Source of the DNA: Candidatus Muproteobacteria bacterium
Lineage (GTDB): Bacteria > Pseudomonadota > Gammaproteobacteria > Acidiferrobacterales > Sulfurifustaceae
Assembly (NCBI GenBank): GCA_023266455.1
Contig: JAHFQD010000076.1
Coordinates: 1 to 7,880 of the forward strand
Direction of reading: 5' to 3'
DNA: 7,880 nt
In this document: one piece after another, positions 1 to 6,640 of the stretch
How positions within the stretch are numbered: position 1 is the stretch's first letter
Layout of the letters: the number at the start of each line of letters is the position of its first letter
Position numbers and translations under genes: made by a program
Notes under the pieces: generated by a model
What the model was told of the DNA's origin: nothing
The model's input: only the letters and a program-made list of their open reading frames with translations
Database searches by the model: none

Positions 1-450
1 AACAAATTAATGAGCGCGATCATGGATCGCGGCCGCACGCGCATGGGCGCGCAGTTGGTGGAGCACAACAAACCGTTTACGACGTTGGTGCGTGCGGTGA
101 AGTCCGGCAAGCCGCTGTACTACTTGCCGGATCAAGACGCCGGTCGCCGCCATTCCGTATTTGCACCGTTTTTCGGCATTCCCGCCGCCACCTTCAGTGC
201 GCTCGGTCGTTTAGCGAAGATGACCGACGCTGTCGTGATCCCTTGTATCTCCGTTCAACGTCCTTACGGTCGCGGTTACGACGTGACATTTTTTCCACCG
301 CTCGATCATTACCCCACCGGTGATGAACTCGCCGACACCACGCGCATGAACGCCGAAATCGAAAAAGCCGCGCGCCGTTGGCCGGCGCAATATTTTTGGG
401 TGCATAAGCGATTCAAGACGCGGCCGGTAGGAGAGAAAAGTTTTTATTAG
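1..450 (+). CDS. lpxL: Lipid A biosynthesis acyltransferase, LpxL/HtrB family (3' part, cut by window edge)
   Basis: This is the C-terminal part of a Kdo2-lipid A late acyltransferase, an inner-membrane enzyme that adds a secondary acyl chain from acyl-ACP to the lipid A precursor. The reading frame is open to base 1, so the ATG at base 10 is not a start. About 149 codons are visible, roughly half of the usual 290-310. The family block YYLPDQDAG lies near residues 40-48 of the visible part and is followed by a VFAPFFG-like stretch. The family's C-terminal signature QYFWVHKRFKTRP ends just before the stop at 448-450. The catalytic HX4D motif of the family would lie upstream, outside the window, so activity cannot be judged. 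The symbol is given at family level: lpxL, lpxM and lpxP paralogues cannot be separated from this fragment. The gene converges on the lectin gene that ends at 513. Confidence 0.9.
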   Translation, partial: NKLMSAIMDRGRTRMGAQLVEHNKPFTTLVRAVKSGKPLYYLPDQDAGRRHSVFAPFFGIPAATFSALGRLAKMTDAVVIPCISVQRPYGRGYDVTFFPPLDHYPTGDELADTTRMNAEIEKAARRWPAQYFWVHKRFKTRPVGEKSFY

Positions 451-453
451 CGG

Positions 454-495
454 ATAAATAAAAATCACCTCCGCACCGACGGCGCGGAGGTGATT
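454..495 (-). terminator. Intrinsic terminator of the lectin-domain gene
   Basis: A perfect 12-bp inverted repeat has arms AATCACCTCCGC (463-474) and GCGGAGGTGATT (484-495) around a 9-nt loop. Read on the minus strand, the stem is followed directly by TTTATTTAT (462 down to 454), the expected U-rich tail, and it begins 17 nt after the TAA of the minus-strand gene. On the plus strand the bases after the stem (ggcgtgacg) contain no T-run, so it should be a poor terminator for the acyltransferase gene, although the hairpin could still protect that mRNA's 3' end. Confidence 0.9.
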
Positions 496-512
496 GGCGT
501 GACGCAAAAACG

Positions 513-1850
513 TTAGTGCTTAATACCGCCCTTATCGACGTTCCACAATTCCGTAGCGTCTTTTTGCACCGTCAACTTACCGTCTTCAGAAAGCATGACG
601 ACGGCGGTTTTATCGGTCGTCTTCGTTTCGAAAAGTATCTTCGGATGACCCTGGTCATCGTTTTGATCCGAGAACACGACGAAGTTGCCGGAATGCGCTT
701 CGAATATCGCGTAAGCGCCTTGGCCGTTGGCACCTTTTTTCGTACCGCTTTCCCAAACGAGAGCGTATTTGCCGTCGGCTCCCTTCTTGTATACCTCGAG
801 GTTTCCTTCCGCGGTCATCTGTATATACGCGCCACCTTTCGGGGTGATGATGTATTGACCCGGATAGAGCTTGGCGCCCGGCGGAATTTTTCCGTCTTTG
901 ATATTCGAAATCACCACCGCATTTGCCGGATCTTTGGCGGCCGCTTTTAACAATCCTTCTTTGTAACCGGAACCTGCGTTTTTGAAGTAATCGGATTTGA
1001 CGAAGGTCGTATAGTTCTTATTTTGTTGGTTATCCATGCCCGGATAGTTATCGATGACAAGTTGAAACGCCTTTGCATCCGGTTGGTGTGTACTCGAATC
1101 GATGTAGTCGCCCGGTTTGATGTTCGTTAGGAATTCGTTGAAGTCAGCGATCGCGGCCGTTTTTTGTTGACCTTTGTCGTCTAGGCCAACAGCGCCGTAT
1201 TTGGCGATGATCGCTGCCTGTTGTTCGGCGGTCATGTTTCCCCAGCCGGGTACTTTGGTACAAAAAGCGACGAGTTCTTCGCCGGCTTTCGGATTTTTAC
1301 CATTAAAATCGGTTTTGAATTTGTCGTACGCTGACCCAGCAGTGGATGTGTTGTATTTTGGGATGTTGGGGTTGGTATCGTCTATTACCTTCGCCTTAAG
1401 TCCCGGGAAGGTTGGATCGCCGGTTTTGGGATCGACCGCGTTGCCGCCTCCGCCACTACCGGCGTCCCCTACGTAAATCACATACGGTTTGCCGTTGGGA
1501 CCGTCGCCGTCACGGACAATATAGCGTTTACCCGGATCCGGATCGTTTACGTTTGGATTAATGTACTGACCGCCGTCCGGATACTTGCCGCCAGTAACGC
1601 GCTTGGATGGGTCCATCCCCGGTTTCCAATTCGTATCGACATTACCGCCGGAAGCTAATCGCTGCTGATCGACATAGTCGTTGTTTTGCTGCACGACATT
1701 GGGGAAGTTGTCGTAAATTTGTTTCATCGTCGGATTCGCATTGCCGTTCATCTGCAAATTTTTCCGACTGATGTTTTCGAGACAGTTAGGAGAGCCCTGG
1801 TTCGCGGCGGATTGGCTCCACTGGGTAACGGTAATGCTCTGAATGTCCAT
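513..1850 (-). CDS. Bulb-type (B-)lectin domain protein with unrecognised N-terminal region
   Basis: This encodes 445 residues of unknown role. Residues about 325-440 resemble a bulb-type mannose-binding lectin (B-lectin) beta-prism. Three subdomains each carry a GNL/GNF/GKL-type turn (AEGNLEVY 347-354, HSGNFVVF 386-393, EDGKLTVQ 422-429) followed by a strand and, in the first and third, a VW or LW. Residues 1-80 are Asn/Gln-rich. Residues 85-135 are Gly/Pro/Asp-rich with short Y-[IV] repeats and a GSGGGG linker. Residues 180-310 look helical and match nothing I know. I see no Sec or lipoprotein signal and no membrane segment; the two cysteines are C23 and C197. I chose the ATG at 1848-1850 because AGAGA sits 7 nt upstream; the frame stays open to 2021, but that extension is poor in protein-like character. 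Base composition is more A+T-rich than its neighbours. It has its own terminator and a separate upstream spacer, so it is probably monocistronic. The lectin fold is fairly sure; a secreted adhesin, bacteriocin-like or cargo role is only a guess. Confidence 0.8.
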   Translation of the reverse strand: MDIQSITVTQWSQSAANQGSPNCLENISRKNLQMNGNANPTMKQIYDNFPNVVQQNNDYVDQQRLASGGNVDTNWKPGMDPSKRVTGGKYPDGGQYINPNVNDPDPGKRYIVRDGDGPNGKPYVIYVGDAGSGGGGNAVDPKTGDPTFPGLKAKVIDDTNPNIPKYNTSTAGSAYDKFKTDFNGKNPKAGEELVAFCTKVPGWGNMTAEQQAAIIAKYGAVGLDDKGQQKTAAIADFNEFLTNIKPGDYIDSSTHQPDAKAFQLVIDNYPGMDNQQNKNYTTFVKSDYFKNAGSGYKEGLLKAAAKDPANAVVISNIKDGKIPPGAKLYPGQYIITPKGGAYIQMTAEGNLEVYKKGADGKYALVWESGTKKGANGQGAYAIFEAHSGNFVVFSDQNDDQGHPKILFETKTTDKTAVVMLSEDGKLTVQKDATELWNVDKGGIKH

Positions 1851-2062
1851 AAAATTTTCTCTACGTCGATTAGCGGTTACTAGATTTATCGGTGATGACC
1901 AAGCAACGAATAAAGTGAGACCGTCGCACCGAAATTTTTTGGACTCAATAAAAATTACGGATTGATTAAGGATGCTTGGACGAAATACGAAGGACTTATT
2001 TATAGCGGGGCAACGTTGCAAGAATATTGCAGAAACGAACTCATCCTAACTAATCGATCTCC
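1851..2062. other. AT-rich intergenic spacer, probable promoter region of the lectin gene
   Basis: This stretch between the TPR gene stop and the lectin gene start is A+T-rich, with runs such as aaatttttt at 1932-1940. It must contain the lectin gene's promoter if that gene is not read through from the TPR gene. A minus-strand TATAAA occurs at 2004-1999, but no good -35 element is placed 16-18 nt upstream, so I do not call a promoter. A perfect 10-bp palindrome, GCAACGTTGC, lies at 2010-2019, and a second short inverted match (TTGCA/TGCAA) overlaps it; this could be an operator or chance. I see no intrinsic terminator for the TPR gene here. Confidence 0.5.
1858..1862 (-). promoter_or_regulatory. 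Ribosome binding site supporting the start at 1850
   Basis: Minus-strand AGAGA lies 7 nt before the ATG at 1848-1850. It is of moderate strength, but it decides between this start and the longer open frame that begins at 2021. Confidence 0.5.
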
Positions 2063-2383
2063 CTACCCATTTTTCGGCGCCAATCGTTTCAGAAATACGG
2101 TCATTTCTCTCGCGGCCTGAATATCTCCTTTTTTTTCAGCGGCCTGTATGCCGTGGCTATAAGCCGTTGCCGCGTCGCCATCGCGACCCGCTTCGGTAAG
2201 CGCTTTCCCTAAAAGCTTCCAGGCCGCGGAGTATTGGGGCTCGTGGGTCACGGCTTTTTGAAGGTGTTCGATCGCTTTGTCGAAGTGACCGGTTTTTGAA
2301 TATTCGTTGCCGAGGCTGTAGCGCAGCAGCGCGTTGTCTTGGCCGCGCGCCAGCATCGCTTCAAGGTTTTCGATCGAGGGCAT
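2063..2383 (-). CDS. Small tetratricopeptide-repeat (TPR) protein
   Basis: This is a 106-residue, probably cytoplasmic protein made almost entirely of TPR helices. The first repeat spans about residues 18-51, with a LGNEYSKTGHFDKAIEHLQKA core. The second spans about 52-85, with AAWKLLGKALTEAGRDGDAA. A capping helix follows at 86-100. TPRs form a superhelical groove that binds peptide partners, and no catalytic motif is present. The ATG at 2381-2383 shares one base with the TAA of ntrX (TAATG), so its translation is probably coupled to ntrX. No signal peptide is seen. The position suggests a partner of the NtrYX system, but the sequence alone does not show a function. It is the last gene of the block before the spacer. 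Confidence 0.88.
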   Translation of the reverse strand: MPSIENLEAMLARGQDNALLRYSLGNEYSKTGHFDKAIEHLQKAVTHEPQYSAAWKLLGKALTEAGRDGDAATAYSHGIQAAEKKGDIQAAREMTVFLKRLAPKNG

Positions 2384-3786
2384 TATTCTTTTTTCGGGCT
2401 GAGGCCGAGTTGTTTGAGCTTGCGGTACAGATGCGTGCGTTCCATGCCGGAAAGCCGCGCCAGTTCGATCATATTGCCGTCGGTTTTATCCAAATGATGT
2501 TCAAGATAAGCGCGCTCGAATTGCTCGCGCGCCTCGCGCAGCGGTTGCTCGAATAACGCCGCCAACGCTTCGCGTACGCCCAAGGGGGTGTAGGCCTGAC
2601 CGAGCGCTTGTTTCACCTCGTCTTCGCCGACTTCGGTGTCGTGACCTAAGATCATGACGCGTTGGACCACATTGCGCAGTTCGCGCAGATTCCCCGGCCA
2701 GCCGTGGTTGCGCAATAGATTGATCGCGGCGGTAGTGAAACGTCGATAGGTTAATCCTTCGTTGTCCACGAGCCAGTCGACGTAAGCGTTCACGAGCTCC
2801 GGTAAGTCCTCTCGATGATCGCGCAGCGGTGGAATCGACAATGGCACGACGGCGAGTCGATAGTACAAACTCTCGCGTAGATCGCCGTCAGTCACCGTTT
2901 GTTGCAGCATCGGCGACACCGTAGTGATGACGCAGGCGTCGAACGTCAGCGTCTCGCGCCCACCGATGCGGTTAAAACGTTTTTCCGCGAACGCGTGATC
3001 GAGCTGTGCTTGCAGTTCCGCGTCGAGTTCGGTGATGTCTGACAAAACCAAAGTGCCGCCGCGCACTTGTTCCAACACACCCGGCAGCACCACGCCGCCT
3101 TGTTCGCTGCCGAACAAATGCAGCGCGCGATTCGCCGGCGGGATCGCCGCCAAATTCACTTCGATGCGCGGCGCGTTTTGACGCGGACTGTGTGCGTGCA
3201 GATATCGCGCGGCGGCGGCTTTGCCGACGCCGGCTTCGCCGGTAATCATTACCCAGGAATCCGAGGCGGCGATGCGTTCGATCTGTGTTCGGAGATTCTG
3301 CATCGGCCGTGAACGGCCGATGATAAAAGTGCCGTTGTCGGATTGCGCCCGCAGCCGTTGATTTTCGCGCCGCAGTTTTTCTGATTCGAGCGCTCGCTCG
3401 ACGGTGACGAGCAACTTACCCATCGACAACGGTTTTTCGATGAAGTCGTATGCGCCCAAGCGCGTCGCTTCCACGGCGGTCTCGACCGTACCGTGACCGG
3501 ACATCATCACCACCGGCGATACGAGTCCGTCCTTCGACCACTCCTTCAACAGCGTGATGCCGTCCGTACCTGGCATCCAGATATCGAGCAACACCAAATC
3601 CGGTCGCTGCGCTTGGAACACGGCACGCGCGTCGATAGCGCTGTCGGCAGTGCGAACGCGATAGTGTTCGTCTTCCAAAATTTCTTGCACCAATCGGCGA
3701 ATTTCCGGTTCGTCGTCGACGACCAAGATGTAACCTTGCGCGCCGCGCGCGGTTTCCGGTCGGGCGTTATTCGCTGTCGCGATCAT
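2383..3786 (-). CDS. ntrX: Response regulator NtrX, with degenerate sigma54-type AAA+ domain
   Basis: This is a 467-residue NtrC-family DNA-binding response regulator, the partner of NtrY. The receiver domain (about 18-135) has acidic residues D24/D25, the phospho-acceptor D68 in LVLLDIW, S96 and K118. The AAA+ domain (about 153-382) has a Walker A, GEAGVGK (183-189), with its lysine, an arginine-finger segment LRESLYYRL (303-311) and sensor II WPGNLREL (363-370). A Fis-type helix-turn-helix lies at about 437-463. Several AAA+ parts are unusual. Where NtrC has GAFTGA after LFG, this protein reads SEQGGVVLPG (227-236). Walker B is GGTLVLSDI (243-251), so the D-E pair has become S-D. Sensor I reads ITTVS rather than the usual AATN. 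ATP hydrolysis and sigma54 activation are therefore doubtful. The family is linked to nitrogen and redox or respiratory control; the targets here are unknown. The ATG overlaps the ntrY stop as ATGA, and GAGGA lies 8 nt upstream. Confidence 0.93.
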   Translation of the reverse strand: MIATANNARPETARGAQGYILVVDDEPEIRRLVQEILEDEHYRVRTADSAIDARAVFQAQRPDLVLLDIWMPGTDGITLLKEWSKDGLVSPVVMMSGHGTVETAVEATRLGAYDFIEKPLSMGKLLVTVERALESEKLRRENQRLRAQSDNGTFIIGRSRPMQNLRTQIERIAASDSWVMITGEAGVGKAAAARYLHAHSPRQNAPRIEVNLAAIPPANRALHLFGSEQGGVVLPGVLEQVRGGTLVLSDITELDAELQAQLDHAFAEKRFNRIGGRETLTFDACVITTVSPMLQQTVTDGDLRESLYYRLAVVPLSIPPLRDHREDLPELVNAYVDWLVDNEGLTYRRFTTAAINLLRNHGWPGNLRELRNVVQRVMILGHDTEVGEDEVKQALGQAYTPLGVREALAALFEQPLREAREQFERAYLEHHLDKTDGNMIELARLSGMERTHLYRKLKQLGLSPKKE

Positions 3787-6119
3787 GTATTGATTCCTCG
3801 TGCCGCGGGCGTGCCTTCATTTTCTGTCACGGGCGCCGCCGCTGTTAACGGTAACCGCAATGTCACGATGGCGCCGCCTTCTTTTAAGTTACCGGCGTCG
3901 ATGCTGCCGCCATGTTCTTCTACGATGCGTTTCACGATAGCGAGTCCCAGGCCCGTGCCTTTTTCTTTCGTCGTTACATAAGGCTCGAACAGTCGGCGCA
4001 TCATCGTCTCTTGAAAACCAGGGCCGTTGTCTTCGACGGCGAGTTCCACGCCATCGGCGTGCCGCCGCGTGCGCAGGCGAATCGCCGGCCGCTCCGTTTC
4101 GGTGAGCGCGTCGCGCGCGTTAATTAACAAGTTGTGCAGTACCTGACGCAAACGGCCGGGATCGGCGGTGATTGTCGGAAGGTCCGCGTCTAGATCCATG
4201 CGCAAGGTCACGATCGCGGCGTTCTCACTGGCCGCGCCGCGTATCGGCACAACGTCGGCGGACGTTACGCCGCGTTCGGCTCGATACAATTCGACCACAT
4301 CACGCACCAAATCGTTCAGCTCCACCGGTCGGGGTTCCGTGCGCGCGGCGCGGCTGTAATCGGCGAACGCATTCACCAAAGTTTTGAGCGCTTCCACCTG
4401 TTCGATAATCGTGCGCGTCGCGCGATCGAGCGTGGCGCGTTCTTGTTCCGGCAATTGATCGAGATATTTGTGACGCACGCGCTCGGCCGAGAGCTGAATC
4501 GGCGTGAGCGGATTTTTAATTTCATGCGCCATGCGTCGCGCGACTTCCGCCCAAGCGGCGTCGCGCTGCGCTTGAATCAGCGCCGTGGCGTCGTCGAACA
4601 CGATGACGTGTCCGCCGCGGCGCGCGTTCGGCCCTGGCAGTCGCGTGCCGCGCACGATCAACGTGCGTCCGCCGCCGTCTTTCCCTGGAAGTGTCGCTTG
4701 TCGTTGCCAGTCGTTTTTACCTAACGCCAGTCCTTCGTTGATCGTCAGCACGAACGCGGCGAGGTTTGGATAAGCCTGTTCCAGCGTCGTCAGCGGTTTG
4801 TTCTCGCCGATGCTCAAGTCGACGCCGAGGATTTGCACTGCCGCAGCGTTATTGGTGCGCAGCCAACCGCGCGCGTCGATCGACAACACGCCGGAAGATA
4901 AATGCGTCAACACGGTTTCGAGGTAGGTGCGTTGCACCTCGGCTTCTTGCTGGCTGCGTTTGATTTGCGATTGCGCGCGATGTACGCGCCGCGTCATGTC
5001 GTTGAACGACTCGACGAGCAAGCCGATTTCGTCGTTACTGGTGACGGGAATCTGCGTTCGGTAGTTGCCGGCGGCGACTTCGCGCGTGGCTTGCGCGAGA
5101 TCGCCGATCGGTGCCACGACTTTGCGCGCCGAAAACAACGCCGCCCAGACCGCGATCAACAAGGTGAGAAAGGCGACCAAGGACAACGTCAGCGTGAAAC
5201 CGAACTTCAGCGGACCGCGCAAATAAACCAATTTTTCATATTCGGCGTACGCCGATTGCACCGATTCGCCGAGTTTGGCGTAACGCGGTGGCGGCGTTTG
5301 AATCACCTGTAGCAGCCGCATCGGCGCGCCGACTTCGCGCGCGTACACCGGCACCACCACGCGCAGTTTGAAACCGGATCGCCCCACCGGATCGAGATTG
5401 GCGTAAAGCCCGCCTTGGCGCACCTGCGCCAGAATCGCTTCGTTGGGACGATCCGGAACCAGCGATTTGGAATCCAATTGCGCCTCGTTACTCGAGGCGA
5501 TGATCTTGCCGTCGAACCCGTAAAGCGTCAGCTCGGTGAAATTGTATTGCTCGCGCAAATTATTCAGCGCGACCACGGACGAACGATCGAGCGCGCCGCG
5601 CCGCGATGGCGCGACAATTTCCAGATCGTTCGCCATGTCGTGCGCACTTTTGACTAAATCTTGTTTCAAGGCATCGAGCGCGGTTCGTCCCAACAGCAGC
5701 GCGTCGTCCAGCGCTTGTTCGATTTTGACGTCGAACCAAGTATCGAGCCCGCGGTTCAGCGTTTGCACGGAGAACACGAACACCACCGTCATCGGCAGCA
5801 CCGACAGGGTTACGAACAACGCGACTAACCGCAGCGTCAACCGCGTACCGAGCACGCGCGCGCGGTATTGATCGATCAAATTGAAAACACTGAGCAGGAT
5901 CAGCGCCAACAACAACACGACGCCGACGACGTTCGCCAGCAACAGCCACGAATACCATTGACCGAAGAATGCCGAATTCTGTGTGGCGGCGTTCATCATC
6001 ATCAACGCCGCTAACAGCAACGCCGAGAGCACGGTCAGCGGCAGCCAACCGGTGATGTGACGCGTGACTTGGCTTAGCGCGCGACGTTCCATGAGGTCCA
6101 TCCGCTGTTCAAGCGCCAC
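3783..6119 (-). CDS. ntrY: Membrane sensor histidine kinase NtrY
   Basis: This is an inner-membrane histidine kinase that should autophosphorylate and pass phosphate to NtrX. Residues are numbered from the longest form (778). Predicted membrane segments are at about 24-42, 57-80, 97-117 and 306-328. The loop at about 118-305 is the likely periplasmic sensing region. HAMP follows at 329-380 and a PAS-like domain at about 398-510. The dimerisation and phospho-acceptor segment has H532 in AHEIKNP. The ATPase domain has an N-box with N663 and N667, G1 DNGPGF (697-702), an F-box FEPYVTTK and G2 GTGLGL (721-726). All catalytic boxes look intact. The start is uncertain. The longest form uses GTG at 6117-6119 and has no Shine-Dalgarno sequence. 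ATG at 6099-6101 also lacks one. ATG at 6090-6092 has GGATGG 5 nt upstream and may be the true start. All three overlap the preceding DUF4390 gene. What it senses cannot be read from the sequence. Confidence 0.95.
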   Translation of the reverse strand: MALEQRMDLMERRALSQVTRHITGWLPLTVLSALLLAALMMMNAATQNSAFFGQWYSWLLLANVVGVVLLLALILLSVFNLIDQYRARVLGTRLTLRLVALFVTLSVLPMTVVFVFSVQTLNRGLDTWFDVKIEQALDDALLLGRTALDALKQDLVKSAHDMANDLEIVAPSRRGALDRSSVVALNNLREQYNFTELTLYGFDGKIIASSNEAQLDSKSLVPDRPNEAILAQVRQGGLYANLDPVGRSGFKLRVVVPVYAREVGAPMRLLQVIQTPPPRYAKLGESVQSAYAEYEKLVYLRGPLKFGFTLTLSLVAFLTLLIAVWAALFSARKVVAPIGDLAQATREVAAGNYRTQIPVTSNDEIGLLVESFNDMTRRVHRAQSQIKRSQQEAEVQRTYLETVLTHLSSGVLSIDARGWLRTNNAAAVQILGVDLSIGENKPLTTLEQAYPNLAAFVLTINEGLALGKNDWQRQATLPGKDGGGRTLIVRGTRLPGPNARRGGHVIVFDDATALIQAQRDAAWAEVARRMAHEIKNPLTPIQLSAERVRHKYLDQLPEQERATLDRATRTIIEQVEALKTLVNAFADYSRAARTEPRPVELNDLVRDVVELYRAERGVTSADVVPIRGAASENAAIVTLRMDLDADLPTITADPGRLRQVLHNLLINARDALTETERPAIRLRTRRHADGVELAVEDNGPGFQETMMRRLFEPYVTTKEKGTGLGLAIVKRIVEEHGGSIDAGNLKEGGAIVTLRLPLTAAAPVTENEGTPAARGINT
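3795..3799 (-). promoter_or_regulatory. Ribosome binding site of ntrX inside the end of ntrY
   Basis: Minus-strand GAGGA lies 8 nt before the ntrX ATG and inside the last codons of ntrY. It is a strong Shine-Dalgarno match. With the ATGA stop/start overlap, it supports both direct initiation and coupling to ntrY translation. Confidence 0.7.
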
Positions 6120-6640
6120 GACAACGTGGTGTAAGCCACCGGCCGCAACGGCGTCGGCAACGCCTCAATGTCGAGCTGCGCGCGTACCATGATGAAATAC
6201 TCATGTTCCATCGTCGGTTTTTCTTCCATCGGCGGCAACGGCAGACGCAGCTCGCCGATTTTGCCGAGATGCTTCAGCGCTTCCGATAGCGATAGAAAAT
6301 TCTCCTGTGCCTCGTCGGCACTGACGAGATACTGGCCGGAGAGCGCTTGGTACATCAGGTTGCGCCGCAGCGACCACATCGCCAATCGCTCGTCCCACAA
6401 CAGTGAACGCTTACGATACAAACGAATTTCGAATAGCACCGGCAGCTCGATGCCTTTGGAAAGCGCCTCTTCTACTTTACGCGTCAACGCGAGTTGCAGG
6501 TCGCCGTTGATCACGATGGCGTTGTCGGTGAAGTGCGGCTGTACGTCGATGACTTTGAAATCCGCGCGCGCGATGGACGTCAGTAACGCCAACGCCGCGA
6601 ACGCGGCGAGACAGCGTTTAGCGTTTTTCGATACAGGCAT
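6074..6640 (-). CDS. DUF4390 family exported protein
   Basis: This encodes 188 residues, matching the DUF4390 family in length, features and place just before ntrY. The N-terminus is a typical Sec signal peptide: basic SKNAKR, a hydrophobic Ala/Leu core at about 10-21, and likely cleavage after ARA (24-26). The mature protein should therefore be periplasmic or otherwise exported. It has a conserved-looking FEIRLYRKRSLLWDE stretch, an SLSEALKHLGKIGELRLP stretch and a C-terminal TLSWRLNSGW. No catalytic motif is apparent and no function is established to my knowledge. I chose the ATG at 6638-6640 because it places the signal peptide at the N-terminus; the frame extends to 6706, but those 22 residues would precede the signal. 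The start overlaps the end of rsmB by 23 nt. An exported protein beside a kinase with a large periplasmic loop could modulate that sensor, which is inference from position only. Confidence 0.87.
   Translation of the reverse strand: MPVSKNAKRCLAAFAALALLTSIARADFKVIDVQPHFTDNAIVINGDLQLALTRKVEEALSKGIELPVLFEIRLYRKRSLLWDERLAMWSLRRNLMYQALSGQYLVSADEAQENFLSLSEALKHLGKIGELRLPLPPMEEKPTMEHEYFIMVRAQLDIEALPTPLRPVAYTTLSWRLNSGWTSWNVAR

Noticed and set aside
516..950. Long plus-strand open frame opposite the lectin gene
   Set aside because: It is the mirror of a real minus-strand gene. It lacks recognisable domains and lies across the lectin domain, which is clearly coding on the other strand.
1885..1913. Possible sigma70 promoter TTATTC - 17 nt - GATAAA on the minus strand upstream of the lectin gene
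   Set aside because: The -35 matches the consensus at only two positions. An alternative pair (TTGCTT - 16 nt - TCTAGT) is about as good, so neither can be called.
5560..6048. 162-codon Arg/Ala-rich minus-strand frame inside ntrY
   Set aside because: Its composition is typical of an out-of-frame read through a GC-rich gene. It lies inside the well-supported ntrY frame and has no family features.
3783..6119. NtrB/NtrC or another two-component pair instead of NtrY/NtrX
   Set aside because: NtrB is a shorter kinase without four membrane segments. The membrane segment-HAMP-PAS-kinase layout, the missing GAFTGA in the regulator and the rsmB-DUF4390 context fit NtrYX.
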